Assembly (NCBI GenBank): GCA_025558075.1
Contig: JAHLKF010000006.1
Coordinates: forward strand, 124,001-188,000
DNA from: Gaertneriomyces semiglobifer
Lineage: Eukaryota > Chytridiomycota > Chytridiomycetes > Spizellomycetales > Spizellomycetaceae
DNA: 64,000 bases
Reading direction: 5' to 3'
Part shown: positions 11,607 through 21,993 of the stretch, piece after piece
Layout of the letters: every line of letters starts with the position of its first letter
Position numbering within the stretch: position 1 is the first letter of the stretch
Notes under the pieces: generated by a model
What the model was told of the DNA's origin: nothing
Database searches by the model: none
What the model saw: only the letters and a program-made list of their open reading frames with translations
Position numbers and translations under genes: made by a program

Positions 11607-12220
11607 TTACAGATGCCCGCCATACTGTCGGGCAATCTTTTCCCACGAACGCTCAAAATGAGTGGAGCATTCGTAACCGTGTGGGTTCTTGTCCAAATAC
11701 TCTTGGTGATACTCTTCCGCATCCCAGAACTTGCCTACAGGCTCAATCGTTGTCGCAACACCGGCGTTTCCAAATCGTGGTCGAATTCTGTCAGTAAACG
11801 CTTCTGCGGCCTCTTTTTGATGTCCGTCATGATAGAAAATTGCACTGCGGTACTGCGTGCCAGCATCGCCGCCTTGACGATTCTTCGTCGTCGGATCGTG
11901 AGATCGGTAACTGTAAAATCATACCAGGCCAGGTCAGTCAAGTTGCATGTCAGGGCGAGCGCCAGTCGTTCTGCAACGTACAAAAAGTCCAACAAATCTT
12001 CATACGTCAACTTCTCCGGATCATAGGCGACCTGAAGTGCTTCTGCATGACCAGTTGTTCCGGTGCACACCCGCCGATAAGATGGGTCGGATGTGGTTCC
12101 GCCAGCGTATCCGACACGGGTGTGAATGCCCTGTTCGGCAAACTTGCGTTTGAACGCCTTTTCTACTCCCCAGAAGCATCCGGCGGCAAAAGTAGCGAGC
12201 TTAGAGTTCGGCGTGGACAT
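11607..12220 (-). CDS. msrA: Peptide methionine sulfoxide reductase A
   Basis: Reduces methionine-S-sulfoxide in proteins and free methionine, using thioredoxin as donor. The catalytic Cys lies in AAGCFWGVE, about 12 residues from the start [15 protein letters not shown] and [13 protein letters not shown] follow, both canonical. An intron of about 60 bases with donor GTACGT interrupts [13 protein letters not shown]; the joined reading restores the conserved F-[FY]-R-x-HDPTT block. The second exon has GTQYRSAIF and ends QYGGHL. The length of about 180 residues fits the family. The frame stays open upstream for 51 more residues to an ATG at 12373, so a longer, perhaps organelle-targeted, form is possible. 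I prefer 12220 because homologues start close to the GCFWG motif. Confidence 0.92.
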
Positions 12221-12541
12221 GGGTGGCCACGCCGTGGAGGGTTTGCCTGCGTTATTGCCCACTTTGATAACAACCCTTCTGTGGTAAAGGAATGCTTCGA
12301 GAAGAAGATCATACGCGCCAGGAACCGCCCTTGGTACGAATACATGCACCACAAAAAAGGCCCCCGAAGCCAATGAAGCTGAGCTCGGGCAGAAGGGCCA
12401 ATGAGCCTACGCAAATGAATTCACACCACGGTCTTGGTTAAGCCCCGGAGCAGTTGTCCTCTCGTTCCCAAACAATTGATTTGACTTATTGTCAAAGATG
12501 GGCGACACTGGCCTTTTTCGGAGTGGCCAGCCCAGGGCTCT

Positions 12542-12885
12542 TCAAAATAACCTACTCACCGAAAGAGTTGTAGGAACTACTCTTCTGAATGCTCGATGGC
12601 CTTGTCCTTGGAGGTCAACTTCAGCGTCATCACCTCGCGTCTTTTGTCCCGATATTTCGGCAAGTAGATCTTGGCACAGCTTTTGTAGCGGGCTGGTCGA
12701 ACGGAAGACCGTCTCGTTTCGCTCCATTTAGGATCACCATGCGCTGCCTTATCCCACGGCCCTCTCTTTATTCCGTTACCTGCTGGGCGACATCGAGATC
12801 CACCGTCATTCGCAACGCCGAGTGGCAATGTCGGCAGGATTCTCGAATCATGCTTGTTCGTAGCTTGCACTACGGCCTCCGTCAA
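12542..12885 (-). other. Stretch upstream of PSD with overlapping minus-strand reading frames; possible small gene
   Basis: Two minus-strand frames are open across this stretch. One (about 12727-12542) reads MERNETVFRSTSPLQKLCQDLL and continues to a GTGAGT donor after PTTLS. The other (12885-12577) ends KLTSKDKAIEHSEE. Either could be an exon of a small protein transcribed away from the decarboxylase gene. Neither resembles a family I know, so no function is given. Confidence 0.25.
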
Positions 12886-14455
12886 CGACCATGTGGCGCT
12901 TTCCTACGGTTGCAGCAACGATACTTTCATAAGAGTCACCAGCAGCGGCTAGAACAACGAGGTTAGCATCAATTAGTAATGGTATTGTTGCGACCACATT
13001 GAAACTCATTAAAGATATGTCGTCTCAGACGCATTCACAAAGACACAGGGGTCCGCCTCCGGCAGAAGGTTCATTCGGTACTCTATCCCCATTTCCGTTG
13101 GAATTGCGTGCTTGGCGTTTATGCACTATGTTTACAATGGTCAAAGCGAGGAACGCACGACTAAAGGACATCCAAAGGTCGCTGTGGAAGGGCCATGGCA
13201 GGTACGGAGGCTATGGTTTTTGATTTCTGGCTACAATTGACAGAGACCTCTGGATTTCTTCTCTTCAGGTGCACTTCTATGCCTTGCTGCCCTTGCGCTC
13301 TATCTCGCGGCTCTGGGGATGGTTGAATGATCTTACAGTGCCTGTAAGCCTTCGCAAGCCTTTGTATTCGGCCTACGCCAAGTTCTTCGATTGTAAGCTG
13401 GATGAAATGAACGATCCAAACCTGACAAATTACAAGAACCTGGCAACGTTCTTTTACCGGTCTTTGAAACCAGGAGTCCGGCCAGTAGACGAAACAGCGC
13501 TGCTGGTAGGGGCCAACATTCTCGATTACATGAGTCAATGATTATTTTGAACACCAAAGTTGCGTTACCTAGGTCAGCCCTGCTGATGGCAAAGTGCTGC
13601 ATTTTGGTCTGATTACGGGTGAGAGGCAGGTCGAGCAGATCAAAGGCGTCACATACTCGTTGGATGCTTTGTTGGGCGTCCAACCCGAGTCTCAAAAAAC
13701 GACTGCCGAAGTGTCAAAGAACGGTGAACTCCTTCAGCAGGCACGTGACACCAACGCAGAAAGTGTAGTATCAGAAAAGGGTTTCGCTGAGATCAACTCC
13801 ATCTCCTATTCGTTGGATCGGATGCTTGGTGACGAACCAGGTCAACGTATAGATGGTGTCGCAGGGCGAGTGGCCTCTCGACCACATGCATTGGACAAGC
13901 TGAAGCCCGGAAAGTCACTCTTCTTTGCAGTTATTTACCTCGCGCCCGGCGACTACCACCGCTTCCATTCCCCGACAGAATGGTCGGTGAACAGACGTCG
14001 ACACTTTGCCGGGGAGCTCTTCTCGGTATCACCCATGGCTGTGAATTGGATCAAGAATTTGTTCATCTTAAACGAACGCGTGGTATTGCTAGGGGAATGG
14101 GCGCACGGCTTTTTCTCGATGATACCTGTGGGGGCCACCAATGTTGGTGCCATTCGCGTCGACTTTGATCCGGTAAGTGTTCCCTTCCAAGCCTGCATGG
14201 AATTTCAACTGACGTATCTTTGAATCGCAGGAGTTGCGCACGAATCAATCGTGGCGACATGCCACGCACCCCCCAGGGCAGTACGACGAACTGCTGTATC
14301 TAACTGCGCCTAAGTTGCGAAAAGGCGATGAAATGGGCGGATTCATGTTGGGGAGCACGGTGGTACTTGTTTTTGAAGCGCCCACAAATTTCGAATTCTT
14401 GCTTGAGCCAGGACGCAAGGTCAAAATGGGAGAGACTATTGGTAGACTTAAATAG
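12850..14455 (+). CDS. PSD1: Phosphatidylserine decarboxylase, mitochondrial (type I)
   Basis: Converts phosphatidylserine to phosphatidylethanolamine at the mitochondrial inner membrane. The ATG at 12850 starts an Arg-rich, acid-free presequence (MLVRSLHYGLRQRP...), a good mitochondrial targeting signal. The second exon supplies a hydrophobic segment (ISVGIACLAFMHYVY). Family blocks then appear in order: WQVHFYALLPLRSISRLWG across an intron at 13202-13268; LRKPLYSAYAKFF; NLATFFYRSLKPGVRPV; SPADGKVLHFG after the intron 13506-13572; and VKGVTYSLDALLG-like IKGVTYSLDALLG. NLFILNERVVLLGEW and GATNVGAIRVDFDPELRTN (intron 14173-14230) follow. The self-cleavage motif LGST lies in MGGFMLGSTVVLVFEAP; its Ser becomes the pyruvoyl group. 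An unusual insert of about 75 residues follows SLDALLG, carrying a second imperfect copy, ISYSLDRMLGDEPG. Five exons. Confidence 0.93.
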
Positions 14456-14626
14456 ATGCAATACGGTTAGATTACGTCCGAAGCGACCCTGCCTTGTATT
14501 CCCTGTCGCGTGTGACATAATAATGTCCGGACGCGGTCAACGCATCAAACGTCCTGCGCGAACGAGCGCATCTCGTTCCAGACGATGAGTTCCTGGTGGT
14601 AATAGTAATTTCCCATTATCTCAGCC

Positions 14627-16307
14627 ATGCTCGGCCCACAGAACTCCAATCGGGGATACCGCAAAATCGAACCACCCGTGGGAGAGGGTTCATTTGGAAA
14701 AGTGTACAAATGCAAGGCTCTAGATGGCACCTTATACGCATGGAAGGAAGTGCGCATCTCACACAAGTCGGAAGGTGCAGCGTTGATGCGCGAAGTAAGC
14801 GCCTTACGTGCTTTGCAACATCCAAACATAGTGCGGTTGCTGGATTCATGGATAGAGGCGAACAAATTGATCCTAATCCTGGAGCTATGCGACGAGGATC
14901 TTGCTGACAGGATTGAGGCGGGGCCGTTGGAACAGCGCTTAATTTTGGAATATGCTGTTCAAGTGTTGCTTGCACTTGAATTCATGCACTCGCACAACTA
15001 CATTCATCGAGACATCAAACCTGAAAACGTGTTGCTCAAAAATGGCCAGGTGAAGCTGGCCGACTTTGGCATTGCCCGGCTGATAGAGGGAATGCCTGCA
15101 AAAACGTATGCCGGGTAGGTACGTCTGAGACATTGTTTGGACTGTAATACATGGAGAAATATGTTAATAACCCTTGATATCGCACTAGCACGCCCTGCTT
15201 CATGGCACCGGAAGTTAGCCGTGGATCCTATGACTCTAAAGCAGACATGTTCTCCTTCGGTACCATGCTATACCAGTGCATCAGCGGAGAATATATGTTC
15301 AATGATGAACCAAAGAACTTCCAGTCCGTGCGCCCTTACAATGCCTATGTCATCACGGCATTAAGCAAGCTCTCGCCAAAACTCGATGCGCGACTAGTCC
15401 AGACATTGCACAGAACGCTTCCTTGGAACGTGAGTATACCAGACGTTTGATCGGCACATTTGTGGTCTCAAAACGACTCAACATGTGTTCTTCCAGCCAT
15501 CGGAACGCCTTACTGCAGGTCAAATATTGGATGCGATTGGGCACAAGCCGCTTGGTAGTCTCTATGTATCTTGCTCTCAGAGCAAGGAGGTGAGCGACGA
15601 AACACGCATTGGAATGAAGCTCGTCTTAATCAACGTGGTCATAGGATCTTGTTGCAAGGGTTTCCACATTGCAGGACGCGCTGAGAGAGGCGCAAGAACG
15701 AGTAAAAGCGTTGGAAAAACGCGAAGTTAGCAGGGCTTGTCAAGCCGCAGTAGCAAATGAACGGGCTGCTAGAGATATTGCTCAACAACGAAAGGAGAAC
15801 GAGGCGCTCACGCAGCAGATCAAGACCCTGGAAGCAGAATCCCGTGCCTCTAGGCACAAAATTGAGGAATTGATTGCCCGCGCCGTCGTTGCGGAAGCTT
15901 CTGCCAAACACTTGGAGGAAGAGGTTGGTAATTTAAGAAAGAAGATCACTGACAATGAAACCACTGCATGCCAAGCACCGGCTCAAACATCAACGACCAC
16001 ATTGGCACCAGAGCCTGCAACTTCGGAGGCTGTGATCAGTCCACCAACGGCATTTCGAGTTGTTACAGATCGGACACTTGATGAGGCGTTTCTGGACCAT
16101 GACAAAGTTGGAGGTGCGTTCCGGATTCCCGAGTGCATACGTTCAAACTCCATTGCTGACACACTTCCATCAGCGTTATCAAAGCCATTGCGTCCAGAGC
16201 AGTTTGGTATTCCCTTAAAGACTACCATGAAGGATACCCAGAAGTTTGGATTTGAAGGTCCACCATTAACAAAGCGACTAGCTGGACTGGATCTGGCACT
16301 GCAGTAA
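14627..16307 (+). CDS. NEK-like serine/threonine protein kinase with C-terminal coiled coil
   Basis: Protein kinase with a complete catalytic core: glycine loop VGEGSFGKVYKC, catalytic Lys in YAWKEV, HRDIKPENVLL, DFGIAR, and TPCFMAPE after an intron that follows TYAG (about 15116-15190). Loop lengths and the short N-terminus fit the NEK family, which controls cilia, centrosomes and mitosis. A second intron (about 15430-15495) precedes PSERLTAGQIL. After the kinase domain, the exon beginning near 15674 encodes a long coiled coil (LREAQERVKALEK through LEEEVGNLRKKI). A Thr/Pro-rich linker and a conserved-looking end (FGIPLKTTMKDTQKFGFEG) follow. Coiled coil after the kinase domain is the usual NEK layout. 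The exact family member cannot be assigned by eye. Confidence 0.82.
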
Positions 16308-16886
16308 TTATCAAGACGTTTTTGGGTTCCTTCATTTTGATCGCCAACTAGTTCGTGCTGTGCTACGAGCTAACGAACTGTACATTCGAGTGTGACAATT
16401 TAATAATGGACAATGATTAAAGTGCAGCAACCTTAGAGACGTTCTTCTCTTTGTGGTTGGTCAGGAAAGCGTCTGGTTCTTGAGAGCCAGTGGGTGACGG
16501 TAATGAATAGACAATACCGGCTCAGTGCTCTCAACGTACAATAGCAACACTAGCCACATTGGAACAATAACGGGCCTTGCTGTCTCGTTTGAGGTTCGCT
16601 GATATTGTTCGCTCGCCTTTAAAATGCCATCGCGGGGAATTATAAGAACTCAGAAGTATTCGTGTGACGTAAGCAAGCGGGAACTTGCACCAGCGAGTTT
16701 CCCTTGAATAAACAGAATACAGAAATATTGAGACCGTTCTGCCACTGACGACCGTCAGTTGTGCCGCCGTTTGACTGCGGGCTCCAGTCTTTCCGTTGAA
16801 TTCGGCATATCTCCCGTGTTTTGCCCTCTGGACCGCTTGAACAACAGATCCTCAACCCGCTCTTGAACTGTCAAAGCCTTTAAGCC
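16308..16886. other. Intergenic region, promoter side of the USP22 gene
   Basis: No coding exon or repeat recognised; it probably holds the terminator of the kinase gene and the promoter of the USP22/Ubp8 gene. Confidence 0.4.
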
Positions 16887-19466
16887 ATGCCTAAGGCCAA
16901 TAGAAAACCAAGTCGTCTTTTAAACGGATCAGACCACCTGTCGGTAACACCGTATGGCGTACATCGGTCAACGCAAGATAGTAAATACCATGGTTGCCCA
17001 CATCTTGCTGCTCTCAAGACTGCTAGCACAAGTCCACCCTGTCCTCCCCACCGCCTCTCTCCTCAAACTCAAGAACTCATGAGCAACTACCGCAGCTGCT
17101 TTCGATACTCCTTGTACTACCGCAACAGAAACCATCTTCATATCAACCGCCGTAACAAAGAATTCAAAATTATGTGTGAATTGGACGACGACGAGGCCGG
17201 AGGATTCAGTGCTGGGAAAAAGCGGAAGCGTACTTTAGGCTGGATAGACAGAGAAATACAACACGTCGAGAAGGTAGGCTCTCTCGCAGCCTTGCGTGAA
17301 TGAATCTGCTGGTTGGAATTCGCCCATCTCAATTTCATCACACTCAGCTGCCGCTACCTCTGTGCGGGACCTGCAGCACAACCTCTTCAGTTGCCCGTTT
17401 GCACGCGTGCCTAGGTTGTGTCTATGTGGGCTGTTACCGGGAAGGTCATATTCAAAGTCATATGGAGCGCACAGGGCATGGCTTTGGTGGGTTAGCGTTG
17501 TTCATGTTGCGATCGCGTGCAGAGTTCTCTGACATGTTGTGGCCATTGACAGCGATGGATTGGCTTACCGGGACCATATATTGTACCCACTGTAAAGATT
17601 ATGCATATGATCTGGACTTCGAACGCGCCATGCGATCTGAACAGGATCGTATGGATATGATCATTTCACGAATTAAAGGTAAACCAGTTCGTCGCTCAAC
17701 CAAGATACCATATTGCTTTACTCATGCATTCCTAGAACCTAATGCAAAACGATTGCGGTTGATGGAATGGAATCCGTCTCAACAGGAGGTTGATACGATA
17801 CAGCAAAAGTCTACACTCATGGACTGTTCAGGTGTGTTGTTGCGCATTTTCCACCATGGCTGGCTTGATCTCAAGAAATATTGCACTGTGAAGGTCTCCG
17901 TGGCTTCTATAACTTGGGAAACACATGCTTCATGAGTTCAATCCTTCAGACAATGATCCATAACCCGCTTCTCAAGTTTTACTTCCTCAGCGACAAGCAC
18001 AACCGTGGCCTATGTCCCAAGCGGAATCACAACTGCATGGCTTGTCAATTGGACACTGTTTTTCATGAGGTTTGGCAGGGGCCGTCAGTTAGTTCTTGAC
18101 GCCAGACCCTCATCTCGTCCTGCAGTTCTACAGCGGACAAACCAAGCCATACGGCCCAGCGTCATTTCTTCATGCAATGTGGATGTCACAAAAGCATATG
18201 GCGGGGTACTCACAGCAGGATGCTCATGAGTTTTTTATCTCCTTGGCAAACGAGATCCATAACAATTGCGCAGCCGGTATTGTGACGCCTGCTTTGGTAC
18301 GCTTGCCGTTATCTTGGTTTCTGAATCTGCCTCTATATCACAGAGCGCGACATGCTTCATGTCAGGGGTTGCAAATGTATTGTACATCAAACTTTTGCTG
18401 GGCTTTTGCAGTCGGACGTCACCTGCTCCTCGTGCCAAAACGTGTCCACCGCACATGATCCCATGTTGGATCTTTCGCTGGAAGTCAAGCGCCGCCCGAA
18501 ATCGGGTAAGCACAAACCAAACACTGCAGATAAAAAAGCCCCGAGTGGCGTCAATGGGACGACCGAAGATCCTGCCACGGTACCAAAAGCGGAAGCTATC
18601 AAGGATACCGGTTTGAAAAAGGTCGCCAAAGGAAAAATAAAAGAGTCATTGGATGTGTGTACGCTGGGCGACTGTCTGGATGGCTTTACCGTTCCAGAAA
18701 AACTAGAATACACGTGCAGCTCATGCCACGAATGCAAAGAAGCCACCAAACAGATGTCGGTGAAGAAGCTACCGCCAGTGCTGAGCATTCAATTGAAACG
18801 ATTCGAGCACTCTGCAAAGTCTTCGAGCTCGTCGAAGATCGATGCCATAGTCAAAGTTCCGGCTGAACTGGATATGACTCCTTATACTACACGCGCCATC
18901 AAATTGCGGAATAAGCTTCGCGGCTCCTCAGCTGGTCGTAAAGGTAGTAAGATTGGAGCAATCACTGAATCTCCTATGTAAGTACAGCGGCTTATATGCT
19001 TCATTTCGATACGCTAGCCTTGCTGACGATCATTCCGAGCAGGGACGGCATACCATCGTACAAGTATTCGTTGTTTGCGGTTGTGAGCCATACTGGGAAA
19101 TTGGAGACTGGCCATTACACGACATATGCAAAAGTTCGAGAGCAGGTAGGAGGCTAGTCCTGCATTGCCCGTGCCCGTGGTCAATATTGCTTGACAATCA
19201 TGTTCCATACAGTGGTTTGCTTTCGATGATCACAATGTCACCCTCGCTGATCAGAAGGAAGTATTAGAAGGCAATGGGTACGAACAAAGTCTCTAGCGCA
19301 TGCAATGATCATTCTCTGATTTCAGTTTCAAAGGTACATGTGCTTTTACTTGCGCAACGGACATCAATATTCGTACAGCGCGCGCGGCGGTTCTGCCGCC
19401 AATGGAGACGTTGTAGACCTGACAACTAGTCCTAGCAAAGGAGACAACCGTCCCAATGGGATATGA
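16887..19466 (+). CDS. UBP8: Ubiquitin-specific protease USP22/Ubp8, SAGA deubiquitinase
   Basis: Removes ubiquitin from histone H2B as the catalytic subunit of the SAGA deubiquitinase module. The N-terminal UBP zinc finger begins with GCPHLAAL, continues after an intron with CGTC...HACLGCVYVGC...HIQSHMERTGH, and ends with IYCTHCKDYAYD. The catalytic Cys box is LRGFYNLGNTCFMSS. GYSQQDAHEFFISL follows, then a zinc pair CSSC...CSSCHEC around the fingers, LKRFEHSAKSS and AELDMTPY, which are typical of USP22. The His box is KLETGHYTTYAKV (about 19095-19145) and the Asp lies in WFAFDDHNVTLAD (after 19212). A last exon (about 19326-19466) ends CFYLRNGHQYSYSARGG plus a short Ser/Asp tail. At least seven exons. 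An insert rich in Lys and Ser (about 18500-18640) lengthens the catalytic domain. The start at 16887 is the first ATG before the zinc finger. Confidence 0.92.
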
Positions 19467-20176
19467 TATCTCTGCGCGCCTGAATACGCTTCACATGTAG
19501 ATACTATGTTGGCATCCTTATTTATACTTCGCATCTTAGAAACCGAGCTTGCACCGTTCCGTCATTAATGATTCCGATGGTTCTTTGCGCCCCCTCAGAA
19601 ATGGCCACAGATAATGGTTTTAATCTCGATGCGCACGGTGAACTTCACCTTATTTGCAGCCAACTCACATGAGCTGCTGGCACTGGGCCTCTCGCTCCGG
19701 AAGCGATCAACCTTCCGTGTACCCAGCTTGGGCTTGCCTCGAAGGGCTATTCGTCGTGACCTAATTGCTAGAATATCTTCCTAAATGCCAACCTGCACCT
19801 GAATCTGGGCTTTCCATTCGCTTCCTCGGCATGATGGATATTTGCCCTATTGCATGTTGCCCGTCCGCCGACAGCCGTGGTGCGCGGCATCGCAATACGT
19901 CGCTACTGTTGAGGGTTGACAGCAGCTAGCGCACACCGTCATAAGTTACCTCCCACAATGAGAATTGTTATAACTGAGCTTAGGTAGACAGGCGTTCTGT
20001 AAACTTCTGACGTCTTCGGTAGAGGCCTGTTTCGGCCAGAGTAAACGAGTAGTCACCAAGATTGGCTTGAACGAAAATTTCGACGGTCGCGCGCATCTTC
20101 CCAGTTCTGAATCAAGCTGCTCTCATCAAAGTGTGGCAGTAGGCAGTGCTATTGCTGGCAGTTGGAAAGGAAAGCA
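19467..20176. other. Intergenic region with no recognised feature
   Basis: Only short open frames occur on both strands and no family motif was seen. The right part probably contains the promoter of the small CX9C gene. Confidence 0.4.
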
Positions 20177-20526
20177 ATGAGTTCTCAAGTAGAACGGCTG
20201 CCGCCGTTCTTTCCGCTTAAAGTCAAAAAGTGCGCTGAGGTCGCAGACACCTTTTTTGCCTGTTTCGAGAAGGTAGTTCACTTTGACAGTTGCCCGTGAT
20301 GTTCGATCCTTCTAATTCGCAATATCTTTGTGCTATGAGCAGAACTCACTACCTAATGGGGTACGTCTATCAGAAAGTGTGTCCGTGCATGCTGAAAATT
20401 GCCAGATCTGACTTTGCTAATTAGGACAAGGAAGTCGGCAGAAAAGCGTTGATGCAATGTCAGGAGCAACTCCAGGCCTACGAGAAGTGCATGGAACGTT
20501 ATCTGGAGACTCGGCCCGGCCGTTAG
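20177..20526 (+). CDS. Small twin-CX9C (CHCH-type) protein, probably mitochondrial
   Basis: A three-exon gene for a protein of about 67 residues. Exon 1 (20177-20272, 32 codons) has Cys19 and Cys29 in CAEVADTFFAC, exactly nine residues apart. A 21-base micro-exon (codes for NSLPNG and one junction codon region) is flanked by AG and GT near 20344-20364. The last exon, from GACAAGGAAGTC near 20426, has CQEQLQAYEKC, again C-x9-C, then CMERYLETRPGR-like MERYLETRPGR and the stop at 20524-20526. Twin CX9C proteins are oxidised by Mia40 in the intermembrane space and often assist cytochrome oxidase assembly. Which of the many CHCH families this is cannot be told from so short a protein. The motif spacing on both helices and the clean splice sites are the support. 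Confidence 0.7.
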
Positions 20527-21397
20527 AAACTGATGGCTTGCGACGATACTGAAGCAACATATGCAAGCGCTACCCTGCAGACATGACGATCTGGATACTC
20601 GAGTGAAACACCCACTGTGCTCTGTACCGTATATATACTAGAAGCCAAGCGAAGTGGATTTCATAGTGGAAGCACCTCGACCTTGCGAAAACCCAGTCGC
20701 CACTTTGAATGTGGACGCCATCTGAGTGCCGAGGTGCTTTCATCCGCCTTTGAAAATGCAACAACTAGTACCAGTGTAACGCTCATTTAACATATATCGG
20801 AGTTCCTTTAGGTAAAGGGGAAATGCTCATTGCTCAGTACTCACAGTCAGGGAGTAATCGAATAGCACCCAGTGAGCTCCGTAACCTCTATGCCGCCATA
20901 TGGGGGACGAGCAACGATTTATTGTGCATATCCTACCAACCACCATGCCGCCTCATGCCATGGAAGACTTGCTGCAACGTTGGAAACCGAATTTCATTCC
21001 ACTCTCTGATGATGATGCTTTTGGCGACTCTCCGGTGCTCCCATCTCTGGAGCGCCATAAATGCTTGACGCGAGCTCTGGGCACACTTCATGGGCATCCT
21101 AGGCCATCTCAGCATCTCATCTGAATACGCCGACAAGCAGTAGTTCACTTTATTCGCTGGAAGCTCATGATTCTCTAATGAGCGACCCCGTACCGGCCTG
21201 GCGGATACAGAACCTATCTAGTGCTGCAAAATTCGGCGGACAACTACAGGCGTCTGTGATGTAGATTCCCAATGGCAACAGCACCGTTGTAAACCAAATC
21301 CAGCTTTCCCATCCGCCTTAAACATATGCGAACGGATCGCCGCTGATGTTGGAGTTGTTCATACTTCATTGTTGATGTCCGAGGTTGGGATGGCAGA
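20527..21397. other. Intergenic region; one weak open frame
   Basis: A plus-strand frame (20900-21124) contains MEDLLQRWKPNFIPLSDDDA and looks slightly protein-like. It has no recognised family, no clear promoter and no intron evidence. A TATATATA run lies near 20629. Nothing else was seen. Confidence 0.3.
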
Positions 21398-21858
21398 TCA
21401 AGTATCCCTTGTCTTGACCGCGTAGATATAACGCTCATCCATGGCGATTCTGAGCGAGCAGCCGGAGAAGGCAATGCTTATACTTGTTAGCTTCTCTGAA
21501 TCAGCGGCATCTTCCTGTGGCAGTTTCTTGGTTTCCAGGATCATCGCGCGGGCCTCTTGAGCTGTTTGGGTATCATTTTCCAGATCTCCAGAGGACTACC
21601 ATAGATAGCAATGGGCACAAGAGTGAGCAAACAAATGCTCCTGCATAGTGTCATAAATGGCGTACGTACCGCCAAAATGGTTCCGTTCTTCGCATCAATA
21701 ATGGAGATCCCAATCGCTGGCAAAGAGTTGGAAATCGATCCAAGAAGTTCGGCAGGCGTTCGTACAGGTCCTATCGACTGCAAATGGTTTCAACGTCCGT
21801 CCAGTAGCTGCCGGAGAGCACACACCTGGCCACTTACCTTTGAAGACGTATGTGACAT
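21398..21858 (-). CDS. LAMTOR4-like Ragulator subunit (roadblock-type fold)
   Basis: Ragulator anchors Rag GTPases and TORC1 signalling at the lysosome or vacuole. The gene has three exons. Exon 1 encodes MSHTSSK. Exon 2 encodes SIGPVRTPAELLG...GISIIDAKNGTILA. Exon 3 encodes SSGDLENDTQTAQEA, followed by KLTSISIAFSGCSLRIAMD and YIYAVKTRDT before the stop at 21398-21400. ILASSGDLEND across the second splice junction is the hallmark of LAMTOR4. The following strands (S-I-x-F-x-x-x-x-L-x-I-x...Y-x-Y-A-V-K) match the family's carboxyl half. The intron between exons 2 and 3 is about 70 bases with donor GTACGT. The start is 135 bases from the divergent cyclin L start, so the two probably share a promoter region. 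Length (about 115-120 residues) is slightly over the usual 99. Confidence 0.72.
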
Positions 21859-21993
21859 GGCAGCAAGATTCTGTTGAAGTGTTTGGTCTTGGTCAACAAA
21901 ATGTTGCCAATCGTGTCGTTCGCTGTTTTCAAGCGGTAAAACGCTGCAAGGATATTTGGATATGAAATTCCGAGACTCAACTAACGATTGAAA
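21859..21993. promoter_or_regulatory. Compact divergent promoter region, LAMTOR4-like / cyclin L
   Basis: Only 135 bases separate the two start codons on opposite strands. All 5' control of both genes, including leaders, must lie here or within the genes. No specific factor site was recognised. Confidence 0.5.

Noticed and set aside
11256..12026. A 256-codon plus-strand frame.
   Set aside because: It lies opposite the msrA coding exons and its sequence has no family features; the minus-strand MsrA motifs are decisive.
20823..21124. Two overlapping plus-strand frames of 70-80 codons.
   Set aside because: Neither shows a motif, and they compete with each other; support was too weak for a CDS entry.
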